Assembly (NCBI RefSeq): GCF_042100115.1
Contig: NC_091277.1
Coordinates: forward strand, 1,116,001-1,180,000
Direction: 5' to 3'
Origin: Alternaria dauci
Taxonomy: Eukaryota; Ascomycota; Dothideomycetes; Pleosporales; Pleosporaceae
Length of the DNA stretch: 64,000 nucleotides
The notes below the pieces were generated by a model, which searched no databases, was not told the origin of the DNA, and saw only the letters and a program-made list of their open reading frames with translations. Position numbers and translations under genes: made by a program. Of this stretch, positions 1 to 10,900 are shown in pieces; positions within the stretch are counted from its first letter, which is position 1, and the number at the start of each line of letters is the position of its first letter.

Positions 1-490
1 ACTAACGGACTTTATGGGCGGGAAACGTTATCTTGTTGGCTACTGGATTGGCATTACTGGTATAGTAACCTCATCCCTTATTCTCGCCTATCCGCAAAAC
101 ACCACCATTCACTTCGCCATGTACTACTGGGCAGGCAGCGTTTATGCCTGTCAAGCCACATTTTTCGCCTGGGCAAACGACGTATTACGCTACGAAGAAG
201 ACAGTCTGCGCGCTGTAGTCATTGCAAGCATGAACATGGGAAGTAACGCCATCAACGCGTGGTGGAGCATCGTCTTCTATGGTGCAAATTTCGCGCCGTA
301 CTTTACTAGGGGCATGTGGGCTATGATTGCTGTCAGCATTGCCATGGCAGTGTGGACGGCGGTGTTGGCGTGGATGCAGGCAAGGACTGAGAGGAGGAGG
401 ATGTTGGAAGGGGGGGTTGTGCATGATGCTGTCATGGGGAAGGGTGGAGATGAAGGGACGTTTGGGAGAGGGGCGGGAGAGAAAGCCTAG
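1..490 (+). CDS. MFS transporter, C-terminal part (cut by window edge)
   Basis: The reading frame is open from base 2 and ends at the TAG at 488-490, so only the last ~162 codons are here. They hold about four hydrophobic helices, then a short basic stretch and a hydrophilic Gly/Glu-rich tail. The spacing of aromatic residues (YWAGSVYACQATFFAW, then an ANDVLR loop and a SMNMGSNAINAWW helix) matches the last helices of the anion:cation symporter branch of the major facilitator superfamily, the group with allantoate and pantothenate permeases (Dal5, Liz1/Fen2). Substrate cannot be told from this fragment. It would be a plasma-membrane importer. The gene runs tail to tail into NSP1 with only about 190 bp between stops. 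Confidence 0.75.
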   Translation, partial: LTDFMGGKRYLVGYWIGITGIVTSSLILAYPQNTTIHFAMYYWAGSVYACQATFFAWANDVLRYEEDSLRAVVIASMNMGSNAINAWWSIVFYGANFAPYFTRGMWAMIAVSIAMAVWTAVLAWMQARTERRRMLEGGVVHDAVMGKGGDEGTFGRGAGEKA

Positions 491-682
491 GTGCTTTACA
501 TGACGTTGTGTTACTAGTTTTAGTGTCTACTTCTCAATGAGGCGTTATGAACTCGAAGATACGCACAGCTCTCCGTGCAGAAAAAAAAACGCCTGGATAA
601 CTCCAATTTATGCGACCGTACCCTATCATCCAAAGCACAAGACCATGCCTATCCTATATCATCATCCTGCTGATCCCTTGCA

Positions 683-2838
683 TTAAAATCTCTGCGAAGC
701 CCTCGCCCCACGCATGCTGTTCATGAAATCGGCTGAAGGATCCGAGCCAAGTCCGTTCCAGCCGTTGGCACCCACACGCTGTGTCTCCCTCTGCGCCTTG
801 GCAATCTTCTCCTGAAGCTGCGAAGCTCCGGAATCGATGAGTTGAAGCTGTGCAAGTTGGGTGTTGAGAACACGGACGACCTTGGTAAGAGGATCGTCTG
901 GCTTGCCTGTCTTGCTGAGCGTCTGCGAGGTATTGTTGATTTCCTCAATCATCTCTGTGAGGTCCTTGTTGAGCTCATTGAGGCGATCTTGAAGCTTCTC
1001 GGCAAGTTTGTAGCTATACGGTCGTTAGTTATCTCGTAGACATAGACGGTTCTTAGGTCTCCACTTACGTCCTCTCGCGCTCCTGGTCTGGGCCGCGTAG
1101 GGTCTCGTTCTTGCCATTGACACCGTGCATCTTCATGAGATTGTCAATCTCCTTCTCGTACCGATCCAGGTACGAATCGAGCTCCTGCTGGTTCTCCTCC
1201 ATCATCGTCAGCTGCCTCTCCACCTCAGCAGCGTCACGCTCAGCTTGGAAAGTCTTCGAGTACAGTTGTCGGACTTTGTCGGAATTCTCAACCAAGGCCC
1301 TATCCCACGATGCGACCGTCTCAGCCTGTAATTGGAATTCCTTCTGGTACTTGGAGAGGTCGGCGGCCCAGCGCGTGATGATCTCGTCCATGGATTTGTT
1401 CTTCAGTCGTGATTGCGCTGACGGTGCAGGCCCGGCAGTTGACGCAGCAAGTCCGCTTTGGGCTGCATTGTTTCCGGTCGTGGCTCCGAGGGAAGGAGTT
1501 TGTTGTGAAGCGGTGTTCGACGATGCTGCTGGTGCTTCACTTCCAGCGGGCTTGCTAAATAAACTGGAGGTGGTACCAGAAGTGGTGGTGGCGGCAGTCC
1601 CTGGAGCAGCGGACGAAGCATTTCCGCCTCCCAGTCCACCTCCGATGCTGGGGAACAAGGACGAGCCCGAGGATGCGGTTGTGGTCGGTGCACCACTTGT
1701 GGCAGTGGTTGTGGCTCCGGTAGTCGCCGCCGTGCTGGCAGGAGCAGCAGGTTTAGCAAAGCTGAAACCACCACCTGTGGATGCAGGGGTGGAGGCTCCT
1801 CCGGGCGAGAACAGACTGGGTGTTGCAGAGGCAGATGACGCTGCGTTGTTTCCACCTAGACTCAAGCCAGAGGCCGGAGTAGACGAAGGCTGCGAGGAAG
1901 CTGGCTGTGCGGGTGTGGCACCTACACTAAACCCTCCGAGTGGCTTCGCTGGTGTCGAGGAAGGCGTTGTGCTGCCCAGTCCGCCAAAGAGGCCACCTGC
2001 AGGTTTAGAAGCCTGTGCGTCTTGTGAAGAAGGAGTTGACTGATTTCCACCTCCAAACAGGCTGCTGGCAGGTGCAGCGGGCTTGTTCGCATCGGCCGAG
2101 GCGCCAGTGTTTCCTCCCAAGCTGAAGCCGCCCGAGGGTTTTGCAGCGGGAGTAGCGCCGAACAGGCTGGGTGTGGAAGACGATGTGGTTGTCGCTGGTG
2201 CTGCTGGCTTTGCGCCGCCGCCGAACAAAGAGGATGTGCCTCCGCTGGCCTGGTTGTTCTGCCCGAACAAGCTTCCGCCTGGCGGGGCACCAGCTGGGGT
2301 AGTGGAAGGCAGGAACGACGTCTTGTTCGTTGCGGGTGTAGCTGTTGCTGTCGAGCCTGGGCGCGGTGTTAGCAGACGCGTGGGACGTGCGAAATGGGTT
2401 TGGGAGCTAAGCACCTGCGTTACCGAATCCGAACGAGGGCGAGGAAGATGTCGCAGGTCCGCCAGTAGACGCCCCTCCGAACAGGCCTCCAGCTGGTTTT
2501 GGCGCATCTCCCTCCTTCTTTGCGAACCCAAAGCCGCCGCCAAAAGCCGGAGTCGAGGACGCGGCAGGTGTGGCACCGCCTCCGCCGAACAGACCCCCGG
2601 GCTTGGATGCAGGCGTGCTCGATGCGCCGCCGAAGAGCCCACCTGAGCTGCTGGTGTTGGCACCGGCAGAGCCAAAGAGGCCACCGCTGGCCGGCGTGCT
2701 CGACGTGTTGCTGTTTGCGGTTCCGAAGAGGGATGGCGTCGCGCTGCCAGTCGAGGGCGCAGCACCAAACAGCGACTTGTTTGGCGTGCTGCTGCTGCTG
2801 TTGTTGTTGTTGCCCTGCTGGCCGAATGTGAAGCTCAT
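683..2838 (-). CDS. NSP1: FG-repeat nucleoporin NSP1 (Nup62 homologue)
   Basis: Three exons, complement(683..1013, 1069..2356, 2424..2838), give 677 residues. The first ~450 residues are low-complexity Ser/Thr/Ala/Gly/Pro sequence studded with SLFG, GLFGG, FSLGG and FSFA motifs, the FG repeats that line the nuclear pore channel. From about residue 456 the protein becomes a charged heptad coiled coil (starting SRLKNKSMDEI), the Nsp1/Nup62 domain that anchors it in the Nsp1-Nup57-Nup49 and Nup82 subcomplexes. The start has MSFTFGQ followed by an Asn/Ser run coded by a GTT/GCT microsatellite at about 2788-2815. Intron 1014-1068 has a GTAAGT donor and a CTAAC branch. The first intron (2357-2423) has two in-phase donors, GTAACG and, six bases later, GTGCTT; I used the first. 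Confidence 0.93.
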
Positions 2839-3326
2839 GATGGCGGTGGTGGAGGAGAGCTCTTGTGCTTGTGTTGACGGTCACGGAGCTGTTTATGTCG
2901 GCGAGATGATTGGAGACGCGCAAATGTGTGGTCGTGTCGCGCCCGCAGAGATGGTCGTGTCGGACCGCTGGTTGACGGGGTACAAGGGAAACGCGTGAAT
3001 GGTTCTTCTTGTCGCGCGCATCAGCACCGTCGCAACCCAAAAGTTAGACAAACAGAGGCATGGGTCGGGCCTTGGCTTCGGTGAATTGTTGTTCCCACCC
3101 TCGCGGTGCTGCAGCGGCCAGACCGCTCGTTCCCCGCTAATCGAAGCGTGCCTGAGACAAACGACGACACGCTCAAGCAAACGGGGCGCAGCACTTGCAC
3201 TTGCACTTGTACCTGTCGCCTTCGCAGCTGGCTTCTCCCACGCCCTGCCCCAAGCAACCCAATCCTCGACGCCTCGTGTATAGCAAATTCTACGTGTAAA
3301 ATAACAAAACGTTGAGCATCCTCGAC
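2839..3326. promoter_or_regulatory. Divergent promoter region of NSP1 and the Laa2-like gene
   Basis: The 488 bp between two head-to-head start codons. It contains a short GCACTT hexamer run (about 3188-3210, three near-perfect copies) and pyrimidine-rich stretches toward both genes. No clear TATA box. It should carry both promoters; the positions of transcription starts are not visible. Confidence 0.5.
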
Positions 3327-4974
3327 ATGCCCGACGAGCTAGCACCGCCCCGCAAGAGCGTAGAGCTCGAGGACCCCGGCGCGAAAGAGCTGGGTAGGTT
3401 TCCCATCCTCACCTGCCCCGTACCCGTCCTAATGCAGTGCAGCCGAGTCGAGCGACGAGCACTTCTCCGATGCCTCGGAAGGGCAGCCTGGACGGTCGGA
3501 GATGACCTCGCCCATTCCCATCACGCGAGTGGAGCGAGTAGACGACGAGCCGGCCCACGGCGAGGTGCCTGGCACAGACGCATACAACATGCGCACCCAA
3601 GATGCAGTACCCGACGAGGTGGAAATCGTACCCGAGGGCGCACGAAGTCGTAGTGCCTCGCGTGTCAGCACAAGCGACAGGCCTCTGACGCCAGGAGGGA
3701 CGCCCGTGCCAAAGACGATTGTCGAGAAGATCGATCCCGACGAGCCCAGCTACGGCGATGTGCCCGGCACACTGGCCCACCAGCAGCGTCTTGCCGATGC
3801 TGCGCCTGATGTCATCGTCAGAGCGCCAGAGCCTCCCCAGCGCAGCAACCCAGGTACGTAGGGCATTTCCTTGGTGCCTCCTGCGTACCGTTGACGGAAG
3901 AAGGGTCACCAACCTCGCATGACAGGTCTCCCATAAGCCCGAGTGACGGCACAACCGACTCGGCGCCCCCAGCCGATGCCCCGCCTGAGCAAGATGACGA
4001 CGGCTTTGGCGATGATGACGGTGACGACGATGGGTTTGGCGATTTCGACGACTTTGAACAAGGCGAAGAGGGTGACGATGACTTTGGCGACTTTGACGAT
4101 GGGCTTCAGCAAGGCGAGGACGATGCAGAGACATCATTTGACAAGCCCCCACAACAGCCTCCTGTACCTGTCCCCTCGCCAGGTCCTGTAAGTCGCAGCA
4201 ATTCTAGGCCACATATACTACTGCCTTGTCCGCTTGCTATGGTGATAGTCTGACTAACCCTTCATTACACAGCCCGTCTTAGCCCTTGACCAACTCACAT
4301 CACTTGAAGAAATCGTCACAGCAACACAGCCTTACCTAGATGAAATGTACCCTGTACAGGACGACATTCCCACAATATCTACCAATCCCGACGAGACCCG
4401 CTCCATATTTCTCTCAGAACGCAGCCACTCGTTGTGGACGCAACTAGTCGCACCCCCACCATTACAGCCGCCCGACTGGGTCCGATCGCGTATACGCCGA
4501 CTGTTCTTGGTCTCATTGGGTGTACCTGTGGACCTTGACGAGATCCTTCCCGCCTCGAAACAGAAAAAGCTCATTCTCCCCTCAATACACATACCCGGGG
4601 ATCGGTCGCCCCGCCCTTCGTCTGACGGTCGGAACAATGGCGGGCCCCTGGGACGAATCAAGCGCGAGAACGAATCCTCTACCTCTGTCGATTCATCAAG
4701 TTCCAAACCAGAGCGAAAACGTAAAGGCCCACCGCCGCCACCAGAGCTCGACATTAGCAGCACCATGCAACTATGCGCGACAACGGATGCAGCGCTGCAA
4801 GGGCTGACGGACGATGAGCTAAGAATGCACATTGATCATTTGAAGGGACTGCAAGAAAGAGCAAAGGAAGTATTCGAGTACTGGCAGAAGAGACTGGAGA
4901 GCGCACTGGGAGACAAAGATGCTTTTGAGCAAGTTATCGAGAGCCTGGTCGCACACGCTAAGAAACTCAGGTAG
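3327..4974 (+). CDS. Laa2-like (DUF5102 family) AP-1/clathrin accessory protein
   Basis: Four exons; exon 1 is 3327-3393, exon 2 starts at 3443, exon 3 ends at 4187, and exon 4 is 4273-4974. The second intron has two in-frame solutions: 3858-3925 (481 residues in total) or 3854-3900 (488). The middle of the protein is strongly acidic with repeated FGDFDDF and DFGDFDD motifs; DF-x-DF motifs of this kind bind the ear domain of AP-1 gamma-adaptin. The C-terminal ~230 residues form a conserved helical region ending with a basic helix. This plan matches yeast Laa2 (YBL010C, a partner of the AP-1 regulator Laa1) and aftiphilin-like proteins. The likely role is helping AP-1 sorting between the trans-Golgi and endosomes. 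The name is by motif and layout, not alignment. A repeated D-E-P-x-H/Y-G-x-V-P-G-T motif occurs twice in exon 2. Confidence 0.65.
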
Positions 4975-5155
4975 CCAGTCCTATCTCTTGCCATACTGCT
5001 TGTTCGTTTAGCGACAATTATCGCTCCTCAGGCAGCCTTATTTCGTGAGCTATTTAGTTCTATGTGACCAATTGTGATCCACCTGGTCTTCGTTCTTTGG
5101 TTGACGAAATCGCCTAAGAGTATTGCTATCGGTTTCCCACACAAATCGTCCTCGA

Positions 5156-5161
5156 TATAAA
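5156..5161 (+). promoter_or_regulatory. Candidate TATA box of the RING-H2 gene
   Basis: TATAAA sits about 330 bp before the start codon and is followed after ~15 bp by a CT-rich run (TTTTCTCTCTCTC), the usual look of a fungal transcription start. If used, it would give an untranslated leader of roughly 300 nt containing the CAAGA repeats. Confidence 0.45.
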
Positions 5162-5251
5162 CAGAGGTATTTTCTCTCTCTCAAGTTTCCCTCGCAACAC
5201 TCTTCTCTCACAATCTCACCCACGCAAAGATTCACGGTGCTTCTAAAAGCC

Positions 5252-5425
5252 TTTCACCACCACAAGACTATTACCACTACAAGACTGTCATCACCACAAG
5301 AATCTTATCACCACAAGAATCTTACCACCACAAGAATCTTTTCACCACGAGACTATTACCATTACAAGACTCTTGTCACCACAAGATTTTTACCATCACA
5401 AGACTCTCGTCACCACCAAGTCTCA
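5252..5425 (+). repeat. Degenerate 15-19 bp tandem repeat (ACCACAAGA(A)TCTT type) in a 5' leader
   Basis: About ten copies of a unit with core CACCACAAGA followed by CT or ATCTTA, with unit length varying between 15 and 19 bp. The three central copies (about 5291-5345) are nearly identical at ~17 bp. The whole stretch is very poor in G on the top strand. It lies between the candidate TATA box and the start codon of the RING gene, so it is probably transcribed as leader. Confidence 0.8.
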
Positions 5426-5487
5426 AACCCCAGAACTCTCAATACTCCGAGTTCTCGGTACCACAACTCTTCACCTTGACCAGAAAA

Positions 5488-5964
5488 ATGGCCATGTCAT
5501 TTCCCACACCCGCGGCTACAACCCAAGCTCCGTCATCGAACGCACCTTACACTTCGAAATCATCCTTTCTCACAAACGGTCTAAATCCGCTCGAGACAAG
5601 TGCGCTCAACAACACCGAAGACAACTGTTGCATCTGCCTCGAGCACTACACATGCGAGGACCCTGCTTCACGGGTCACTCCATGCGGCCACATGTTCCAC
5701 ACACCCTGCATGATGGAATGGGTTGAGTCTGGATCATCAACATGTCCCATGTGCCGCGCGCAGCTCTTCACTCCTCCCACAAGAACCAACAAGGCGAACA
5801 ACAATAACAACCCGAGGAGAGCGAATGAAAGACGTGTACCAAGTCTACCAAGGTTTTACACAAGTTTTGGTGTTCGGGCTGAGTTGCGCATGGATTCATT
5901 GGGATTGGGGTCGGGCATGGGGGGTAATTTTCAGCCGACGCGTGAGGCGCCCTTGGACTACTAG
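5488..5964 (+). CDS. Small RING-H2 finger protein (putative E3 ubiquitin ligase)
   Basis: One exon of 158 residues. A C3H2C3 RING is complete: Cys47, Cys50, Cys66, His68, His71, Cys74, Cys86 and Cys89, with the usual CPMCR end. RING-H2 domains bind two zinc ions and recruit an E2, so the protein is probably a ubiquitin ligase or adaptor. The first 45 residues are Ser/Thr/Pro/Asn-rich and the tail after the RING is Asn/Arg-rich; there is no membrane segment or signal peptide. The substrate is unknown. The start is the first ATG after the repeat leader; a second in-frame ATG follows two codons later. The last codons and the stop lie inside the first copy of a 68 bp tandem duplication. Confidence 0.75.
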   Translation: MAMSFPTPAATTQAPSSNAPYTSKSSFLTNGLNPLETSALNNTEDNCCICLEHYTCEDPASRVTPCGHMFHTPCMMEWVESGSSTCPMCRAQLFTPPTRTNKANNNNNPRRANERRVPSLPRFYTSFGVRAELRMDSLGLGSGMGGNFQPTREAPLDY

Positions 5965-6086
5965 AGACGTGAGAGAGTAGGATATGGAAAGGGCTGTATT
6001 GGAAGACACGCGATGAGTCCTTGGACTACTAGAGACGTAAGGGAGTAGGATATGGAAAAGGTCGGATTGTAAGACACGCGGTGAGC
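5951..6086 (+). repeat. 68 bp direct tandem duplication across the RING gene stop codon
   Basis: Two adjacent copies with period 68, beginning at 5951 and 6019, each opening with CCTTGGACTACTAGAGACGT and running through GAGTAGGATATGGAAA to AAGACACGCG. Copies differ at about ten positions. The first copy supplies the final Pro-Leu-Asp-Tyr codons and the TAG; the second lies in the 3' flank. Confidence 0.85.
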
Positions 6087-7943
6087 CCAACGATGGGGAT
6101 TTGGATGTGACCACGGCTAGTATTGCAGTCAGGTCGTTAGCCGGTTTGTTTCTGCTACAGTACGATAAGACTGAAGTTTTCTACACACATTGTACTTTGA
6201 ATCCGATACATTCGTTCGGGGAAGAACATGTGCCAAGTGCGAGGGCTATACAGAATACCACAACCAGAGACACACGGTCTAGTACCTTGTTAATGTATTT
6301 CAACAAAACACTACAAGTACCCCCCGGGCTCGTATCACCGTGCGTGCCTAGTTATGCCGGTAACGCCCCAAGGTATGATGCACACATATGGCAAACTCTG
6401 TCGTCCCGTCGTGACATACATTGCTGAGACACCGAGAGAACCTTGGATGGACGGATGTGGACATAGTCGTATTCTAGTTTAGTAATTAAACTCACGGTGC
6501 CAAAGCCATGGAAGTATTTAGATTCCGCATTAATGGAGAAAGCGAACAGGTTTTGCGGATGTTGCCGATGCCTGACTCTTGATTTGATCAGTCAGCCCTC
6601 GGCTTGGTGCAATTTTGCGGGCCTGGTAGGCCAATGCGAGGATGACTTTCCTCGCCGAGTCTGCTAGCCGGGGAATGTTCAGATGTGCCGACCGGGTTCC
6701 CCAATCCTGACAGCATTGCATTCATGCAATGTCGAGTCAAAGTCGGCAAACCCAGGAAGCCGTGTGTATGGAAAACGCGTCCTCGCGTGTTTACCAAGCA
6801 TGTGCCGGCTTCCGCCCCAACACGCTTGCCGCTATCAGCCGAAACCCCGGGACCCTGAGCGAAGCGACTCTTGTGCGAGCAAGTGTACCCCACCGTGCCC
6901 ACCACAGCATGGCACGATAAGATCTGAGACGCATCGCCACGCTGCTCCATATTGCGATCGATGGCACTGAAACCACGGGCAAGAATACGGCGTGCGCTGT
7001 GGCATGCAGATCAAACAGGAGAGCAGGGCAGGCAAGCCGTGATTAGATTAGAGGCGTCTGCCACACTTCAGCGAGGGCGCTCACGTCCAACGTATCCCGC
7101 GTGCGCTGCTGTGCTAGGCGATGCCTGTTCCGCCCACGGTGAACAGCGAATAGGGGTAATTTGCCACATTGGTGGGTGCTGGGTGGCTTCGGTCGCACTG
7201 CCATTCGCTGCTCTGGTCGTATACTCGTACGTGCTAACAGATGGCACGCGGATGCTAGATGCATGGTCGCACTTCATTTCGCGGTGTCGGCGAAGGGCTG
7301 GGCAGGAAGCATGACGTCGGCGGTGTGCAGTGTCTTGTTTCGCTATGCTTGCGAGAGCGCGGGTTCCGCGGTGCGAGGTTCAGCAAGCGGCCGTTGGCTG
7401 CTGTGGCCCGACATGTCCGTTTTCCAAGGTCCAACTGCGCACGGGTCCACTCCACCAGGGCTGACTAGGCCTGTCACTCTGCCTCCAGTCTGCTCTCTTT
7501 CCCACCCCCGGCAGCAATTCGGGCAATAATCCTCTGGCAGAGTGAGGCAGCATATCGTAGCACGCTTCGTCGGGCTGTCTTTTGCTCTTTCCCACTCAAC
7601 ACAGACTCTGCCTGTCCCCGCGGACTCGTGCGCTGTGTGGCTTGCGGTTATTCTTTCACGCTGCCTAGCTTGCTAAATTCGGCGCTAGTCTCGATTGGGC
7701 GATACTGGATATCCATCCCAGCGGGGCCCCTGCTTGCGCTTCTTCGATACCTCCCAAGTTCATCGCGCGATCCATCAGTATCCTCGCAGTCGTCTGCTCT
7801 GGAAGGCTCCTAGGTCCCTCCTTTATCCCTCTCCGCCTTCCCTCCCCTTGAGACCCGCCCCGTCGCATTCCTGTCCACCTTGCCCGTTCCAGATGCGCAC
7901 ATAGCAGCCCTTTGAGCCTTTCACCCTTCCACCCGCCGCCACA
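6087..7943. other. Long region between the RING gene and NIK1
   Basis: About 1.9 kb with no convincing coding region on either strand; the open frames are short and do not join through good splice sites. The first ~450 bp are the RING gene 3' flank. From about 7580 the top strand becomes CT-rich, which suggests the transcription start and leader of NIK1. A four-codon minimal open frame (ATG at 7893) precedes the NIK1 start. Confidence 0.5.
7893..7904 (+). promoter_or_regulatory. Minimal upstream open reading frame (Met-Arg-Thr-stop) before NIK1
   Basis: ATG CGC ACA TAG ends 39 bp before the NIK1 start codon, within its CT-rich presumed leader. An upstream frame this close to the main start can lower or condition translation, but whether it lies in the mature transcript is not shown by the sequence. 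Confidence 0.4.
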
Positions 7944-10900
7944 ATGGCCGCAGAGACGTACTCGAGCGTCTCAGCCATCATCCGCAACCTCGCCCGCCAA
8001 CACGACCCCACGAGAGACCCCAGCTTCAGCGCACAAGTTTCGGCCAACGGAGCCAGGACGGCTGCAAATGCCATCGCGCTGCCGGGCCCAGACAGCGAGG
8101 AGAAGACGCAACTAGAGCAGGAGCTGTCGGCGCTATGCTCAAGAATAGACTTCCTCGAGCACAAGAGCAGCCATGCTGCAAACCAGCAGGGCCAGTTCCC
8201 TTTGACGCCCGCACAAGAGGCACCTGAGGATGGCGCGCTGAATACTCCAGCAGGAGGCTTCCGCAGCAGTAGCGGTCCGCCCGCCCAAGGACGTCGTGGA
8301 TCCAACAAGGAGCGCGCCATCTGGGTTTCCAACTGGCTCGCCGCCAAGGAGTCGAATGGCGACCCAGAACAGCCCGCCGCAGCTCTTACCGAAGAGCAGC
8401 TCAATTATCTGCGAGTGCACTTGAACCAGCAAGCCGACCAGATCAGAAACCAGCGCGAGCACATTGGTGAGAGCCCACAGACGGCTTCTGCATGAGCCCA
8501 GGCTGACAGACAACAGACAACCTAAGCCAGGAAGTGAACAAGCAACTAACGACGCAGAGCATGGTATTCGAACATGGCATCGAGGACATTGGCGCACTCA
8601 AGAGGGAACTCGGCAAGCATCAACAGGGTACGCTCTGCCGTCTTGAAAAGGGCAACGTTGTGGCTGACATTTCACAGCCAACCTGGCTTTCCAAAAGGCA
8701 CTGCGGGAAATCGGTGCCATCGTCACAGCCGTCGCCATGGGTGACTTGAGCAAGAAAGTATTGATTCATGCCAAGGAAATGGACCCTGAAATCACCCTCT
8801 TCAAGCGCACGATCAATACCATGGTGGACCAGCTCCAGGAGTTTGCCAGTCAAGTCACATTCCTCGCTCGAGAGGTCGGCACCGAAGGCAGATTGGGCGG
8901 TCAAGCCAACCTACCAGGAGTTGCTGGTATTTGGGCTGAGCTGACTGACAGTGGTACGTTGTGATTAGGGTTCCACTATCGGGCCGATGCTAACGTGTCC
9001 TGCAGTTAATGGGATGGCCAAGAATCTTACCGACCAGGTGCGAGAGATCGCCGTAGTCACGACCGCTGTCGCCATGGGCGATCTTAGTCGTAAGATTGAG
9101 CGTCCGGCCCGAGGAGAAATCCTGCAGTTGCAACAGACGATCAACAGCATGGTGGATCAACTGCAGTCATTCGCTACCCAGGTCACCAAAGTGGCTAGGG
9201 ATGTCGGAACTGAAGGCAAGCTTGGTGGCCAGGCTGAGATTGCTGGCGTCAAGGGCATGTGGAATGAATTGACCGTAAACGTGAACGCCATGGCTCAAAA
9301 TCTCACCACCCAGGTGCGAGACATTGCCCAGGTCACAACGGCCGTCGCACAGGGTAACCTCACACGGAAGGTCGAAGCCGAATGCAAGGGCGAAATCTTA
9401 GAACTCAAGCTCACAATTAACCGCATGGTGGACCAGCTGCAGCAGTTTGCTCACGAAGTCACAAAAATTGCGCGAGAGGTCGGATCTGAGGGTCGACTTG
9501 GTGGACAGGCTACAGTGCATGGTGTCGAGGGTACCTGGAAGGATCTCACTGAAAATGTGAACGGTATGGCCATGAACCTCACGACACAAGTGCGAGAAAT
9601 TGCCGAAGTCACTACAGCCGTCGCACGAGGAGATCTCAGTAGGAAGGTCAAGGCAGAAGTTCAGGGTGAGATTTTGTCACTCAAGATTACCATCAACACC
9701 ATGGTGGACCGGTTGAACACGTTCGCACAAGAAGTTAGCAAGGTCGCCCGTGAGGTCGGAACCGACGGTATCCTGGGCGGCCAAGCACAGGTTGACAACG
9801 TTGAGGGCAAGTGGAAGGACCTGACCAACAATGTCAACACCATGGCCCAGAATCTCACGCTGCAAGTACGAAGTATTTCCGAGGTCACCCAGGCCATCGC
9901 CAAGGGAGACATGAGCCGCAGAGTTCACGTGGATGCCGAAGGAGAGATTCGATTACTCAAAGACACCGTCAACGACATGGTTATGAGACTCGATGAATGG
10001 TCTCTAGCTGTAAAGCGTGTAGCTCGCGACGTAGGCGTAGACGGAAAGATGGGCGGTCAGGCAGACGTAAGAGATATTGATGGTCGGTGGAAAGAAATCA
10101 CTACAGACGTCAACACCATGGCTCAGAACCTTACGTCTCAAGTGCGCGCTTTCGGCGACATCACCAACGCTGCAATGGAGGGAAAGTTCACTCAAATCAC
10201 TGTCGAAGCTTCTGGTGAGATGGACGAACTGAAGAGGAAGATCAACCAGATGGTGTCCAGTTTGCGAGAAAGTATTCAAAGAAACACGGCCGCGAGGGAA
10301 GCTGCCGAGTTGGCCAACAAGACGAAATCCGAGTTCCTCGCCAACATGTCCCACGAGATCCGAACGCCCATGAACGGTATCATTGGAATGACCCAACTTA
10401 CGCTCGACACGGACCTTACGCATGCGCAACGGGAGATGTTGACCATTGTTCATAACCTGGCTGGTCAATTACTTACAATCATTGACGATATCCTTGATAT
10501 CTCCAAGATCGAAGCGAACCGCATGGTCATGGAAGAGATCCCATTCTCAATGCGCGGCACTATCTTCAACGCACTCAAATCATTAGCATCAAGAGCCAAC
10601 GAGCGGAAGTTGAACCTCGCTTACGACGTATCCTACAAGGTGCCCGACTACGTCGTTGGTGATTCCTTCAGGCTGAGGCAGATCATCTTAAACCTGGTTG
10701 GCAACGCTATCAAGTTCACTGAGCTTGGAGAAGTCAAAGTGGCTATTTCCATGGCTGAAGAACAAGAATGCGACCCGGATCACTATGTATTCCAATTTGC
10801 CGTTTCCGACACCGGAATCGGTATCCGCGGCGATAAGCTTAACCTTATATTTGACACCTTCCAGCAGGCAGACGGGTCGACAACTCGAAAGTTTGGAGGT

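Noticed and set aside
1111..2043. 310-codon open frame on the plus strand
   Set aside because: It is antisense to the FG-repeat part of NSP1; low-complexity Ala/Gly/Pro coding creates open frames on the opposite strand.
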